A DNA stretch of 64,000 nt. Origin: Vigna angularis. Lineage: Eukaryota; Streptophyta; Magnoliopsida; Fabales; Fabaceae. The notes below the pieces were generated by a model that was not told the DNA's origin, ran no database searches, and saw only the letters and a program-made list of their open reading frames with translations. The position numbers and the translations under genes are program-made. The DNA is taken from the NCBI RefSeq assembly GCF_016808095.1, contig NC_068970.1, positions 51,557,630 to 51,621,629 on the forward strand, given 5' to 3'. Shown here one piece after another: positions 35,249-48,600 of this stretch. Every line of letters starts with the position of its first letter. Position 1 is the stretch's first letter.

Positions 35249-36723
35249 GGTAGAAGGTAGGAGCAAGAAAAACTAATGTTAGATGAATAGTCCTCACTCC
35301 TAAAGACTCCACACATATAAAAAATATTTAGATAACTCTAAGTGCACATAAAAAACTCTAATTAATTATTTGAACACATCCTCATGGCCAAAAAAAGTAA
35401 AGAATCAAATAGAGCTGCCTAAGGTCACATGCAACTCTCTTAAAACTAAGATCACATGCAACTCTTTTAAAAGGTCACACATAACAAAGATTATAATTAA
35501 CTTAAGAAAAGAAAAAAAAAAGAATTTATTCTACAAATGTCAACAAACAAATTTATTGCTCTTGACACTAAAAGTCCTAAGATGTACTCATATATTCAAT
35601 TAAATTAGAGAAGAAGTTAGAATATGAGAAAGAAGGTTTAGAAAAAAAATGTTTTAGAGAGATAAATATTTTTATAAAATGAAACTCGTTTAAATAAAAT
35701 TTTATTTACTATTTTAATTTTTTAATAATAAAATATATACTTCATATTATAATTAGTAATTTGATTTGAATTATATTTTAAATTTAAGTTTTTATTTAAT
35801 TTTATATTTTAAAAAAAATTCTTTTTAAATTAAAAAACACAAAAATTATAGGAGTATTCATAAACACCCACTAGTATGAAAAAACAACCATTATTCTTTC
35901 GTGGATACTCAATAAATAATATAACGGGTAATGAGACCATTATTTATGTGTAGCAAATAGGTATGTATCTAACCCGATCTCTTGTTATTACTATAAGTGA
36001 TTAAATAAAAAAGCAATTATTAAAAATAATATTTTGTTTTATAAAATTAGTTGTTAATAGATATTAATTATTGTTGATTATTGATTATGCAAAATGGTAC
36101 AAAATTTTGTGACAAGAGGAGGCATTCTCTTTTATCTATTATGGTATAAATAAAATAAATAAATGATATAAATACATAAAAAGTTAATGTTAAAATAATT
36201 ATAATTACCTTAAAATAAATAATCTTAATTTGATGTTAATTAGCGTGCATTTTAAATAAGCAATCATTATCATTTAATTTTTAATGTCTTATTTTAAACT
36301 GTTAGACCAAAAAAAATCAGTAATCTTAAAATATTAAAACTAAATGTCTCTAGTTGGAAATATGGAATCATAGTTATAGATTTAAAAAGAAGATCAAGAA
36401 AGAGTGTATTTTAGAAAGGAAAATAAATTTCAAGAATAAATTAAAAAAACTGTTGACAGAATATCATTCACAATCATTCTCCCACAACACTCTTCACTTT
36501 TGTTTCGCACCCCAAACCAAACCCAATACCAATAGTAGTCGCGTTCTTGTTTCCGTTCTCTGCTTCTCCATTCCCACTCGTGGGGTTGCCCTCCTTAATC
36601 TTCCCTTTTCTTTCCTTCGCTTCCAGCAGCAACCACCACCCTTAATTTCAGGATTTGGGACTGAGATTCTTCTCTTCCTTTTTTTTTAATTTTTTTTTAA
36701 ATTTTTTTATTTTTTGAGGGAGA
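35249..36723. other. intergenic DNA and 5' leader of the downstream gene
   Basis: AT-rich up to about 36450. From about 36470 the DNA becomes CT-rich, consistent with the 5' UTR and promoter of the gene that starts at 36724. No other feature recognised. Confidence 0.5.
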
Positions 36724-39700
36724 ATGTCGAAGAAGAAAGTTAGCGGTAACACCATGACGCTCAAGGACTTCCATGGCGGTTCTATACCCTCTGATCTCCC
36801 TCTACCTTCTGCTCCTGGCGTGTAAGTAACACCCCTTTAATGTTTTTTTTCCTTGTTCTCAATCCATGTATTTTAATTCTTGATCTTTCTGTGTTAGTTT
36901 GATGTGTCTTCGATTATTCGCAAATGGGAACCCCTGTTGATTTTGTGGTTTTGCGAATAAAAAAATAAAGGGGTGTGTATGAGAGGAATTAGATCTGTGG
37001 ATTTAAATTGTACATGATTTCTTTTTCCGTTTAGTATGGTGAGGTTTCTTCGTGATGGATCTGTTTGTGCAATGTCTTACCTTTTTTTTTTGGGTATTTT
37101 TGGTCTTTTGCAGGACTGTGAGGGCTTCAGATCGTTCTGGTTTTGACCGGCCTTTGGCGTGGGGAACACAGATGGGGCGGTCGGATCATTGGTCTCGGCC
37201 GCACACGTCACCAGCAACTAGGCATTACGATGATAAAAGCCCGTTTCTGTCACACACTGCCCCGATTGGTAGGAATTTTGATGAGGATGAGAGGAAGCCC
37301 CTCGATGGCGTTTCGGTGCCTCGGAGGACAATCAGTGATGAGAGCATTCGTGGTGGTCCGCCTTCTCGTGTTGAGGTGAGGCCGGATTATGGACTGGGAG
37401 GGAGTTCATTAGGCAGGCAAGTGACTCCAGTGTCTCAAAATCCTGTTGGGATGGGTAACTCGTACTCTGCAAGGCTTACCGATGCAGTGCACGTAGGGAT
37501 GAATCCTCAGAGTTTAGGAGGTAGTAAGGAGCAGGGAACTGGTGGTGGTGGTGGTTATCCGAACGCATGGTCGATGAGGAAAGAAGTGGCAAGTGCTGTT
37601 GAGCCGGAGCAACCCGCCTGGTCTAGTGCTAGTGCTGCCTCCAAGTTGGCTCATGCGAGTGCTCTTGAGAAGGTGTCTTCTGGTAGATGGCAGTCAAAGG
37701 CGGTACATTATCAGTCAGATGCTGAGATTGTTAAATCTCCTGAAGTGGAGAATAGACCACGTGTTAATGGTGGTGTTGCCTATAATAGGATTGATGCGGT
37801 TGGTGAAAAGGAGCACTATGATGCTATGCTAGCAAGACATGCTGAAAGGACCTTAGGCATTGATAATCAGATGCAAGGTGGTAGGAATGAGTTACTAAAT
37901 TATGAAAGGTCTGGGGTTTCCAGGTATTCAGATGTACGACCTACAAGTGCACCCTATAACTCTGATGGGGTTCAACTGGCTCGAAACGAGGACAGAATTG
38001 TTGGGTCTGACTTGCAGCACCCTATGCCTTCTGAACCAACTGAGCGACCTAAATTGAAGTTGCTACCAAGGGCAAAGCCGCAGGAAAATTCAGAACATGC
38101 TGCTATGGAATATGCGCAGGTATTCACAAGTTCAGCTTACAAGATTCCTTTTCACAGGAATCTTTTTTTTTTATCTGTCTGTTGCAGGGGATTGGGTGAT
38201 TAACTTTTATTTAGTCTTATGGTTGCTTTATGGATTCTATTATTTGCTTCATGGTAGGGTAATAGTCAGGTTAATGATTCTGGTAATGTTGAAACTGTTT
38301 ATCTGGCACATGGCCATGCCAATTTTGCGAAGCCTGTATCAGCTGGGTCTGACAGTGGTAAGGAGTCAGGACAGCGTCCCAAGCTGAATTTGAAGCCTCG
38401 GTCTCATCCTGTTGAACAGTTGGACGGAAACAGTGAAAGAGACAGGTCAGTTGTGTGAGGCTGTCAATTTAGGAATTTTTAACTTCTGTTTGTATCTATT
38501 ATGTGTTATTTATGCTGTCTGTGAAAGTGACACATTGCCAGTTGGTTCAAAACATTGTGAACTATTGTCATAGCAAACTATTTCCACTGCAGCTGCTTGA
38601 ACATGTATATTATGAGAATGGATGCTCATCATTTGTCTTAAACCCAATACAGTAGTAATACTCCAAACATGCACATGAAAGAAGAAGGTTATTTTGTTTT
38701 AACCTAACTAAATTTGATATTTGATAGAACATACATATTGGGTTTTCCAAGGTGGTTCATGTGTCAGGTCAACTCCAAAACTAAATACAATCCACCTATT
38801 ACACGTATTTTAGCGGTTTAGATTGCCTTCATTGGAGTAAAGAATGCTTGTGTTCTCTGTGACAAAAGTGATCCTCCTTTACTACAAGTCTACAACTCGA
38901 ATATTTTCTGTTTAGCATGATCAGGAAGAAAGGCAGGTGTGATTCCAAGACTTACCACTGAGGCACACATGCACATACACCCAGAAAGCACAAGAGACAT
39001 TCTATGCCTATAACTTCTAAATTCTACGTGAAATTTAAAATTTTAATGAAAGTAACAAAAAAGGGGATTGTTTTGCACATTTCATGTCTTCATGATTCTT
39101 GTATGTTCTTGATACGAATGGTAACTTCATTCTTCTTGTTCATTAGATTATAATTATGGAAAATATCAGAAGTTTCATTCGATATTTGTTACTTTCAAAA
39201 TGCCATATTTTGGAGTAAGAGTTGTGCTCTCTAAATTCGGAAAGTGATGGAGTAGAGAATTAGGGAGGTGAGACACTGGAAGAGAAGTGGTTTTAATTCT
39301 TAAAAGACTAATAGATTGGTCACTTGACCATAGAACAAATGTCTGCAATATCTTTTGTTTTTGGAATGGTAGAATTATATTTTTTCCTGTTAAAATGTGG
39401 GGATGCTAGCGTCTGCAAAAAAGTAAGTTAGTATTCCCAAGTATAAACCAGAAAGAAATTTATCCCTGCAGTTTCTAAACTTAGCTATTCATCAGTTAAC
39501 TCCTTGACGAGCCTCATCCAGCTTCTTCTATTTCTGTCTGACACCTTATACATTTAATATTAAGCAAAATTGGATAGGCCATGGAGTTACATTCACACAT
39601 CATAGTATGGAAACATGTTATATTATAGATGGCAATAATTCTATGTGTGTTTGTATCCTTTTTACTCATTCAAATTTAGTTAGTACATTTTAAAATTTTG

Positions 39701-41203
39701 GAGCAGTTCAGGTAGATTTGCCTTAGGGCTTGCCTCATGCTTTTAATTGGAATTTGGCCCTTAAATTCACATTACATGTTTATCAAGCCTTTTGGAATTA
39801 TAATTAGTAGTAAAGATGCATCAATGCCTCAGAATAAAAAACTTCTAAGTAGTGCTATTATTGATTCTTATGTTTGCTTTTAACTTCGAGAATAGTTGTT
39901 TTATATTTGCTTTTATTCTTGTCCTATAAGGAATGCTTTATGTTTGCATCTCATTATAGATATGTTTGTTAAGGGGCCTCATAACATAGAGAATGTATGC
40001 CTCATTTTTGGTTTTCTTCAATTACTGTATGTAACTCCTGTAGTTTAAGAGTGTAAGAGTAACCAAGCATTATACATTATTGAATTCAGCCACGTCTCAA
40101 TCATGGCCTACTTTAGCAAAATATTGTATCTTGGATTGGGATTCTCAACATTGTGGTGTCTTGATTTTATCTCGCGTCTTTGCTCATTTCATAAATAGGG
40201 CTACTTTCAGAAAGTTTATTTGATTAATTATTTGTGGCTTATTGTATAATGATGGAATGACCGATGCATATGTTTCAGGAATGCTTTATTTGGTGGTGCT
40301 CGCCCGCGAGAACTAGTATGTTTTTTTTCTTCATGTATTATCCTAAATGCCAGTTAGAATTCATGTTGTTGTGTTTTTATCCTGTTAAAATCACCCCTAC
40401 CCAGTATGGGTGGAATGTTTTCTTTTCCTATAATTAATGTGTCTTATAATGCCGACTGCTGCCACTGACATTACTTTTCTTTCATGTTGTCCGTGCTTGG
40501 CTTCTGTTTTCATCCTGATAATGTTAGCAACCTTTTCCACAGGTGTTGAAAGAGCGAGGGATTGATGATGTGTCAATCAACAGTTATGATGTGGTGGAGC
40601 ATTCAAATAGGTAAGGACTTGTTCTGTCTGTCTGTACGCTATACCATACCATTTAACTCAATGGTGATCCGAGTCTGATACAATTCTTGGCAAGTACTAA
40701 TAAATCTTGTTGCTTGCAGGGTTGAAAACAACATTTTGAGGGCTGAGAAACATCCTCCTGAACATTCAAACCAGAGCCGGTACGGTGAAAAGACTGAGGA
40801 TGCTCATCTCGATCAAAGGATTGTGAGAAAAACTGAAAGGAAGGAACAAAGGGTAGATGGTGAAAGGGTTCATGCACAGAGAAGAAATTGGCGGGGTGAT
40901 ACTCGGAGAACTGTGAGGGAGACTGATAGGCCACAGGTTTCTGAAAGGCAACCTTCGCCTGAGACATGGCGCAAGCCTGTGGAGCAGCAGCCAAAAGCAT
41001 CTCCAGGTGCTGCTGGCATTCGGTATGGTAGGGGTGCTTCAGCAGTTGAACTTGCACAAGCATTCTCAAAATCTGTATCGGATCCAAAAGTAAATGATAG
41101 GTTTTCAGGTCAAAGGGGGCTGAACACAGGAAGCAGCAGGACACAAGTTCCTTTTTCACGGCTTGTTGGTCCTACATCAAGGCCTCAGATCAATGGTTAT
41201 TAA
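36724..41203 (+). CDS. conserved Arg/Ser-rich plant protein, possibly eIF4B-like
   Basis: Six exons: 36724-36821, 37114-38119, 38258-38445, 40279-40315, 40543-40610 and 40720-41203. GT-AG throughout, phases agree, 1881 nt, 626 aa. The N-terminus MSKKKVSGNTMTLKDFHGG leads into a low-complexity protein rich in Arg, Ser, Gly and Pro with no membrane span or signal peptide, so probably largely disordered. Repeated 'RPKL(K/N)L(L/K)PR' boxes occur twice (before NSEHAAMEYAQ and before SHPVEQLDG). A box RNALFGGARPREL at about residue 431, followed by VLKERGIDD, resembles the FGxARPRE element seen in eIF4B-type translation factors; this is a weak clue. The C-terminus is strongly charged (RKTERKEQR..., RRNWRGDTRR), which would suit RNA binding. 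I recognise it as conserved in plants but cannot name a proven function. Intron 3 is 1.8 kb. Confidence 0.85.
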
Positions 41204-42699
41204 ATCTTTGGTGGATAATTGGGGGACTCACTGGAGACCACTTTCTGGGAGAGACTATTGAATTCGTGCAAAGTGGATTGCCGAGCACTTCATGGAGTGG
41301 CTGTACTTTTCACTATTTTCTCCTCATTCTCAACAAACACGAGTGAGTGAGAAGATTAAAACAAAGAACTAGTTATGACAATACCAATTTACAATCACCA
41401 TGTTTTATTGTTTTTATTTATTGCCCCGTATCATTTCTCGCCTAGAAACTAATTTTTTCTGTCTTTGTGGTGGAGAAGGCGAAGGGCTGTTGCCTTATCT
41501 AGACATTGTAGCATGATTAACACCATAAAATCGTTCGTTTTAGTTTCATCATCAATAGCTATCTTGGCTATTTTATGGATATCCTTATCACGGATTTATA
41601 GTTTTTAAACAATTCATCATCGTGTATTTTATCAGCAAAGCACTTATTTTTACCAGTAAATCAATCAAATGTTGAAGTTCGTAATATTGTGTATTGATGC
41701 ACAAGGAAACAAGTTTCCGTTGCATACAAAAAATGCAAAATGAATATGGAACAATGCAAACTTGCAGTGGGTGAACAAAACTTTGTGTTGTAAGCTACTT
41801 TGAGATTTTCCATGATATTCATAGATTTGGGGAGTATGCATATGGTGACTGTTTATTTTCTTACGCAAGTGTCTTGATGCGTTGCTTCCTTGTAATTTAG
41901 GTAAAAGCACCGAATTATACAAGAAATCATTTAAGTAGTAAAGTGAGAAGTAAAAGTCCTATTCACACATTTATTTGATAATTGGACAATTCAAATATAA
42001 TATATTGATTAACATGTCATCACTATAAGCTTATTCAAGTCTTGATCTCAAACAAAAAGGCCTAGGTCCCTAGTTCTATTATCAATTTCATGAATTAAAG
42101 TAACTATGGTACTAGCTTTAGAAGAAAATAATATGTTTTAATAGTGATAAATTATTTTTACCTTATCCTAAGTACAAAACATAATTAGTTGTTTTCTCTC
42201 ATTTGTAATTTTTTCCAATCAAAATAATGCGAAGATTAAGAATGAAAGAAGAAAAACAATCAATTAAAGTAACTCCACTTACCCAACAAAAGGAAACACT
42301 TTGTGATTCAACCATGAATGAAGCAATCACCCCCTCCTTTTTTTTGGGAAATTTGACGGGGGTGTAGAAGCAACAACCATTTACCTTTTATAGGTACTGG
42401 GCATTTCATGTACTTGGACTTTTATAATAGAAGTGATTAAGCTAATAGATTTCAGAATATAAAATCAAAAATACATTTTCAATATAAAATTTTATATAAA
42501 CTTGTTTTTTTCATTTTTTTAACCTAAAGACGATATCAAAGGTGCTCGTAAGAAACCTCGTAGGCTTTTACTTTTTTTCATCTCACCAAATTTCTTCTTG
42601 TATCCCGTCATTTGGATTTTCTTTTTTTTGTAATAAATTAAACTTTTAAGATCGAGTGTAATACAATTCTACAAAATCTTGAAAATAAGATTTGCATCC

Positions 42700-42793
<94 letters not shown>

Positions 42794-43731
42794 AATTAAT
42801 ATGTTTAACAAGCAAATCTCGTTAATATATATTTTAATAGTAATTTTGATACCAATTTCATTTGTTTTTATAGACCTTGATTCACCTACTTTTCTAAAGA
42901 ACATTCATCCAATAATTTTTTTTTTGAATTTTGATGGAGTGTAGGAAGCAAATTGATAGAGTGCAGAAAGGAACACTCAATTCTAGGGAACTCAAGTTGA
43001 ACAAACAAATTTCATTTTGTTTTAATGTTCATTGAAGTTCCTAAGTTCCGTCCAAATTCAGCGTTAAACTAATACCTCCAAAACTAAAAAAACAAATTAA
43101 CAAATGTCATTTACTGAAAAAGATAATAAAAAATATATTCAAATTTAAAAAACAACTTATTTAAAGCTACCACAATTAAACTTTAAAAACATAAAAGAGG
43201 TAAAATAATTGTATCTAGAATACTGTTCAAAGTATGTATTGATGACAATTATCATGTCAAGATTCGATCAAGTGAACTAGATTGAGGGATACATGACAAG
43301 ACTTTAGGGGTTTTTTTATAAGCATATCTATACACAATGAAAGACTACACAAGTTTTCATCCAGGTGTTCTTCTCAAGGTTAGTCTTTATGAACATGACT
43401 AGAGTATCATTTTGGATCCCATGTTACATCCACTTGTAAGAGTTTCACTTATTTAAATCAAATAAATTTTAAACATCAAAATTAACTAAATTAAATAACA
43501 CATTTTAGTTGAAATTGGCCAATTACTTAATAAGATTAAATTTTCAATAAAAAATAAATCTATTTTTATTACATTTTTCTATTTCAAATCAAGGGATTTT
43601 TATAACACATAATATACAATATTTACATCAAGGGATTTTTATAAAATTAAGAAAAATTGTGGTGTGTAAATAGGAAAAGGAGGTGTGAAAATAACATGTG
43701 TCAACTTTGGACCGTTACTTCCATCCATGAT
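41204..43731. other. 3' region of the preceding gene and AT-rich intergenic DNA
   Basis: The first few hundred bases should be 3' UTR. A long (TA)n tract lies at 42703-42787. No further gene recognised. Confidence 0.5.
42703..42787. repeat. (TA)n microsatellite, 85 bp
   Basis: Uninterrupted alternating TA run. Confidence 0.95.
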
Positions 43732-44521
43732 AGGGACCTGCTACTTTCCCTACCTCCCCTTTTTTTCATGCACTCCATAAATTATAATATCTCCATTTTA
43801 TCCTTCATGAGAACATATTAAAAACATGAGATCCTGCGCCATCAAATGCCTTCACCTTTCTCCTTCTTTCTTTATTTTCTTCCTTTGTAGGATTGAAGAT
43901 GAAATATCTATGGGAAGAAGTTGTTTGGTTATTAAAAAATGGAAAAACCTTTCAAAATGAATGCTTGGAATATATTTTTGGATTTGAAAATCCATTTTAG
44001 AATACAATTTTTTTTAATATTTCAGAATCACTATTTCAGAAGTCAATTTTAAAACCAAGATATAAAAGAAAATTGAAATAAGTATTCTAAAAAACATTTC
44101 TAGATCAAAAAATACCTTTCGGAAAAGGGGGTTTTGGAATTTTTTGAAATAAGTTATTTCAGTAGGTATTTCTAGGGTGTTGCTTCCTCCACCACCACCC
44201 TATACTTCCTCCACGTCCCTACATTATTTTAAATACAATTATATCCTTAAGTTAAAAAGATTTTTACTTTTACCTTATTTTAAATAATTTGAAACCCTAA
44301 TTTTACTTTCCCAGCACCCACCCACGAAACTCTCTTCCCCTTTCTCCATTTTCGTTTCACCTCCCCACCTCCCACACTTCCATTCCTTTTTCTTCCCAGT
44401 TTTTTTTTGTTTGAAAGCTTCCATTGCCGCCGTGGTGTGGAGGTACATCGAGGAACGTCCAGAGCATCAACCAACGTGAGGAAGTATACATCAACGGAGA
44501 TGTCACCTAATAAAACAAACT

Positions 44522-44703
44522 CTAAAATAAAAAATGTAACCTTTAAACGAGAGGTGACATCTTCAACGGATGTCAACATCCGTTTAAGGTAAAACGGATG
44601 TCGACATCCGTTTTTCCTTAAACGGATGTTAACATCCGTTGAAGGATGTTGACATCCGTTGAAGAATGTCACCTTCGTTTAAAGGTTACGTTTTTTATTT
44701 TAG
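44522..44703. repeat. 180-bp palindrome able to form a long hairpin
   Basis: The left arm starts CTAAAATAAAAAATGTAACC and the right arm ends with its complement at 44703; arms of roughly 90 bp meet near 44612. Within them the unit ACGGATGTNAACATCCGT, itself palindromic, recurs about four times. A transcript would fold into a long stem, a possible small-RNA source; that is inference. Confidence 0.85.
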
Positions 44704-44737
44704 GGTTTTATTTCAAGGTTTATTCGAATACGAGGAA

Positions 44738-44788
44738 GCACTCCACGCACTGTAGCACTCCACGCACTACAACACTCCACGCACTGCA
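44738..44788 (+). repeat. three copies of a 17-bp unit
   Basis: GCACTCCACGCACTGTA and two variants follow head to tail at 44738, 44755 and 44772. Confidence 0.85.
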
Positions 44789-45666
44789 CCACGAGAGGGA
44801 GACTATTTGATAATTCTTTCCACCAGCACCAACCTTTGCAACTTGTAGTATCTCACAACGACGAAAGAAAGAGAGGAAGAAATATAATATTAAAAATGAA
44901 AGAAAAATATTTTACTCATGCACGAGACTAGAATAGGTTATTAATGAAATTGGTTGTGAATGAGTAAAATTAAAAAATAATAACCCTAAAAATAAAATTT
45001 TACTAAAGGACAAAATAGTAAAAAGGAGGTGGAGGGAGAAAGGTGTGGTGGTGGAGGGAGCAACACCCGTATTTCCATTCTAGATTCAAAAATACATTTC
45101 GAAACACCCATACCCATTCCAAACTTAAAAGAAATTTTCAAAACACACTTTCTTGGAAAGTTTTTTTGGATTTGATATTGAAATATTAAAAAAATTTATA
45201 CTTTAGAATAGATGTTCTGGAAAATATTTCATGATCCGAAAATATCTTTGGAAACATTCATTCCATAAGTTCTTTTTTCTTACAAGGGAGGAGAGTATGA
45301 AATTAGGGTTTTAAGGTTTTAATATTTTTTAATAAAGGGTAAAATAGAATATTACAGCGTATGGGGGTGAAGGAAAAGAAAGGGGAGGTGTAGTAAGTAA
45401 CTGCCCTGATCACGTTGGATTGATGAAACAAATTATGTGTTTTAATTTTTTATAATTAAAAGAAACGAAAAAGCAAGGCAAATGCGATGCGACGACGTAC
45501 TTCACAATAGGAGCAACTCCGTGTGAACTCGTTCTCCGATCCATCGTTGTTTTTCTTTCCTTTTCCGTCGTAAGACTCTCACTGATCAAACACGGTTTTC
45601 TGTTTCTCCATTATCTTTTGTCATTTCGGGGCCATTCGATCTTAAGAAGACTTCAAGAGGAACGAC

Positions 45667-48600
45667 ATGTTGGAGAAGATTGGGTTGCCACCAAAGCCTT
45701 CTCTCCGAGGGAATACTTGGGTGGTTGACGCTTCACACTGCCAGGGATGTTCCTCTCAGTTCACCTTCATCAATCGCAAGGTTGATTTCGATTATCATTT
45801 TTCATTTCGATTAATTTTTTTTTCGGGGAGGGGGACGTCCTAGTAAACACAGAAACTTTTTGCAGTTAGAGAGAAGCTCGTGATTTATTTGGGTATCTCA
45901 GGAAATCTTAAAGTCGTTAAATTTTCATTATTCGTTGTGCTAGTTGGTTTTTGGCTTCAATGTGTCGATATTTGTGTGTGTTTATTCTTGAATTGTGCCG
46001 ATAATTAATTTCGTTGAGTTAGTACATTCGTTTATGAAAAGTGATTAACTCAGTCCAGTATGTCGTTGATCTGTTTGGGATAATCTGGTTAGGGTGATTG
46101 ATTTTCTTAATCAGTGTTAATTGGATTGAATTGCTGTGATTACTAGAAATATTGGGTACAAAATCTCTTTGTTCTGTGAAACCATGTTTCATAGGGGCTA
46201 CTCATTTTCCTCCTAGTAATGTATATGCTAGTCTTTGCTTCCTAAACTCATTCATGTGATAGGTTTTGAATTCTCTTTCCTTTGTGCATTGCATCTGTAA
46301 CTTGTCTAAGAGAGGATAATTCACAGTGTAGGAAGCGTCCCCGGTTGAATCCTTTTAACAAACTGTAGTTTGAAGATTCATGGAATCTTGGTTACAATAA
46401 ATGAAAAATGGGCTACTCTACCTCATTTCATAATTTTGTGCGAGACGATGTTCCATATTTGCTTATGAATCTGCTTGAACTCAAACTGAATTCTTTGTCC
46501 AAAATTTATTTATTTACATTGCTTGCAATTTTCTTTTACGTTTCAGCATCACTGCAGGAGGTGTGGGGGGATCTTTTGCGGCAGTTGTACTCAGCAAAGA
46601 ATGGTTTTACGTGGACAAGGTGATTCACCTGTTCGTATCTGTGAACCTTGTAAGAAGCTAGAAGAGGCAGCACGGTTTGAATTGCGACATGGACGAAGAC
46701 CTGGGAGAGGTATTTTTATTTATTTTTCTTCATATGGCTTTCAAGCTGTGTTACATACTCTAATCATATTCTCCCCAATTCTCCCCAAAATACTTCACTT
46801 CAAAATATCTCTTTTCTTGACAATGGATTTTTTTTTATCCAATTGAATTTAAATATGTAATATCATAATAATGATAGAAATGAAATGCATTTTTTTATAT
46901 TCCTAAAAAAAATCTTGAAATGCCCGTAGAAATTTCCAATCCTTTTTTAGATTAGAATTTCGATTCTATCTATTTGTTTTGTTGCAAATTCCTTGAGTCT
47001 AAAATTCTATTATTTCTTTCTTTTTTCATAATAGGTATTTCCACTAATAAATATTTGATACACGGGATTAGGCTATTTTACGTTAAATTAGACCTCCTTT
47101 ATTTCACTTTTGTTATTATTTCACAGTTCCATACTTTTTGAATGTTCATTTCAATTTATCCAGGGAGCTTGAAATCAGTTCCTAATGATGAAGATGAAGT
47201 TTTGAATCAAATTCTTGGTCAAACCAGTGACAAAGTAGCTAGCAGACAAAAATCAGTTGGTATTGCATCTTCTTCAAGCACATCCAATTATGATGGAGAG
47301 ATACAAAACATGGTCTCGAATGATAAACCTAATCTTTTGGGTATTGATTTGGGATCCACCACTCCTGAAGAGTTACGTAAGCAAGCTTTGGAAGAAAAAA
47401 AGCAGCATAGAATTCTTAAAGGAGAGGGGAAATCTGGGGAGGCGATGAAAGCTTTTAAGAGAGGGAAGGAGCTTGAGAGGCAGGCTGATGCTTTAGAAAT
47501 TCATTTAAGGAAGACTCGGAAGAAGAGTTTACCATCGGGAAACTTGTCTGACTTACATAACAAAGGAAATCCTGTAGAGTCTGACAGAAAAACAAAGTCA
47601 CTTTCTTATGTTGGCAAAGAAAAGGATGATCTTGCTTCTGAACTTAGAGAACTGGGATGGTCTGATATGGATCTACGTAATGAAGACAAAAAGTCAGCAA
47701 ACTTGAGTTTGGAGGGTGAACTCTCATCAATAATTGGAGAAATCTTTACAAAATCTGGTGAACAAAAGGTTAGCAGGATTGACAAGTCCCAAGTTGTTGC
47801 TCTGAAAAAAAATGCTCTGCTGCTGAAGCGCGAGGGTAAGCTTCCAGAAGCCAAAGAGGAACTAAAAAGAGCTAAACTTTTAGAAAAGGAACTTGAAGAA
47901 CAGGAACTCCTTGCTGGGGCTGAAGATTCTGATGATGAGCTATCAGCATTAATTCAAGGCATGGATGATGATAAAGAATTACCAAATCTGCATGATCATG
48001 GACATGGTTTTGATTTTGAACGCCTTTTGGCCACTTCTGATGACCTTGACGGTAATTTTGAAGTGACTGATGAGGATATGATGGACCCTGAAATAGCTGG
48101 CGCTTTGGAATCATTAGGCTGGACCGAACCTCAAAATACATCTTCCAAGTCTCAAACCTTTAACAAAGATGCATTGCTTAATGAAATTCAGTCTCTTAAA
48201 AGAGAGGCGCTTAATCAAAAGCGAGCAGGCAATGCTGAAGAAGCAATGACATTCCTGAAAAAGGCAAAGTTATTAGAAAGGGACCTTAACAGATATGAAC
48301 CCGAAGACTATAATAATATGTCTCAAAAATCCACATCCTTAAGGAAAGGCGAGCATTTGGAAATTGCTGGTAATGGATCAGACTCCATTAAACTGGATGT
48401 GAGAATTACAAGTGCCACTAATAATGTTTCTTCCACTGTGGCCCCAAAAAGTAGATTGATGATTCAGAGAGAGCTTTTGAGTTTGAAAAAGAAGGCTCTT
48501 ACACTAAGAAGGGAAGGGAAAATGAATGAAGCAGAAGAAGAAATGCAGAAGGGTGCTGCACTTGAACGTCAGCTGATGGAGATGGATAAGGCATCAAGCC

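Larger units (their letters stand above)
44175..45068. mobile_element. non-autonomous Mutator-type element with an internal hairpin
   Basis: 894 bp with terminal inverted repeats GGGTGTTGCTTCCTCCACCA / its near complement (GGTGGAGGGAGCAACACCC), flanked by 9-bp near-duplicates GTATTTCTA (44166-44174) and GTATTTCCA (45069-45077). The 9-bp duplication suggests the Mutator superfamily. No transposase. Inside are an almost perfect palindrome of about 180 bp and a 17-bp triple repeat. Confidence 0.75.
43732..45407. mobile_element. old inverted-repeat (foldback) element hosting a nested insertion
   Basis: The left end AGGGACCTGCTACTTTCCCT and the right end, read on the other strand, AGGGCAGTTACTTACTACAC share a CCTACCTCCCC/ACACCTCCCC-type continuation. 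Inner arms also pair loosely: TTTTTTTTAATATTTCAGAATCA near 44008 resembles the complement of 45180-45210. Both arms are degraded, and no clear target duplication was seen. The Mutator-type element at 44175-45068 interrupts it. Family unknown. Confidence 0.45.

Noticed and set aside
37052..37113. An ATG at 37052 as start of the 36724-41203 gene
   Set aside because: This is intron sequence; the frame joins better through the acceptor at 37113 to exon 1, which begins MSKKKVSGNT.
40653..41159. 168-codon minus-strand frame
   Set aside because: It is antisense to the last exon of the 36724-41203 gene, whose plus-strand frame joins in phase with five other exons; the minus frame has no family signs.
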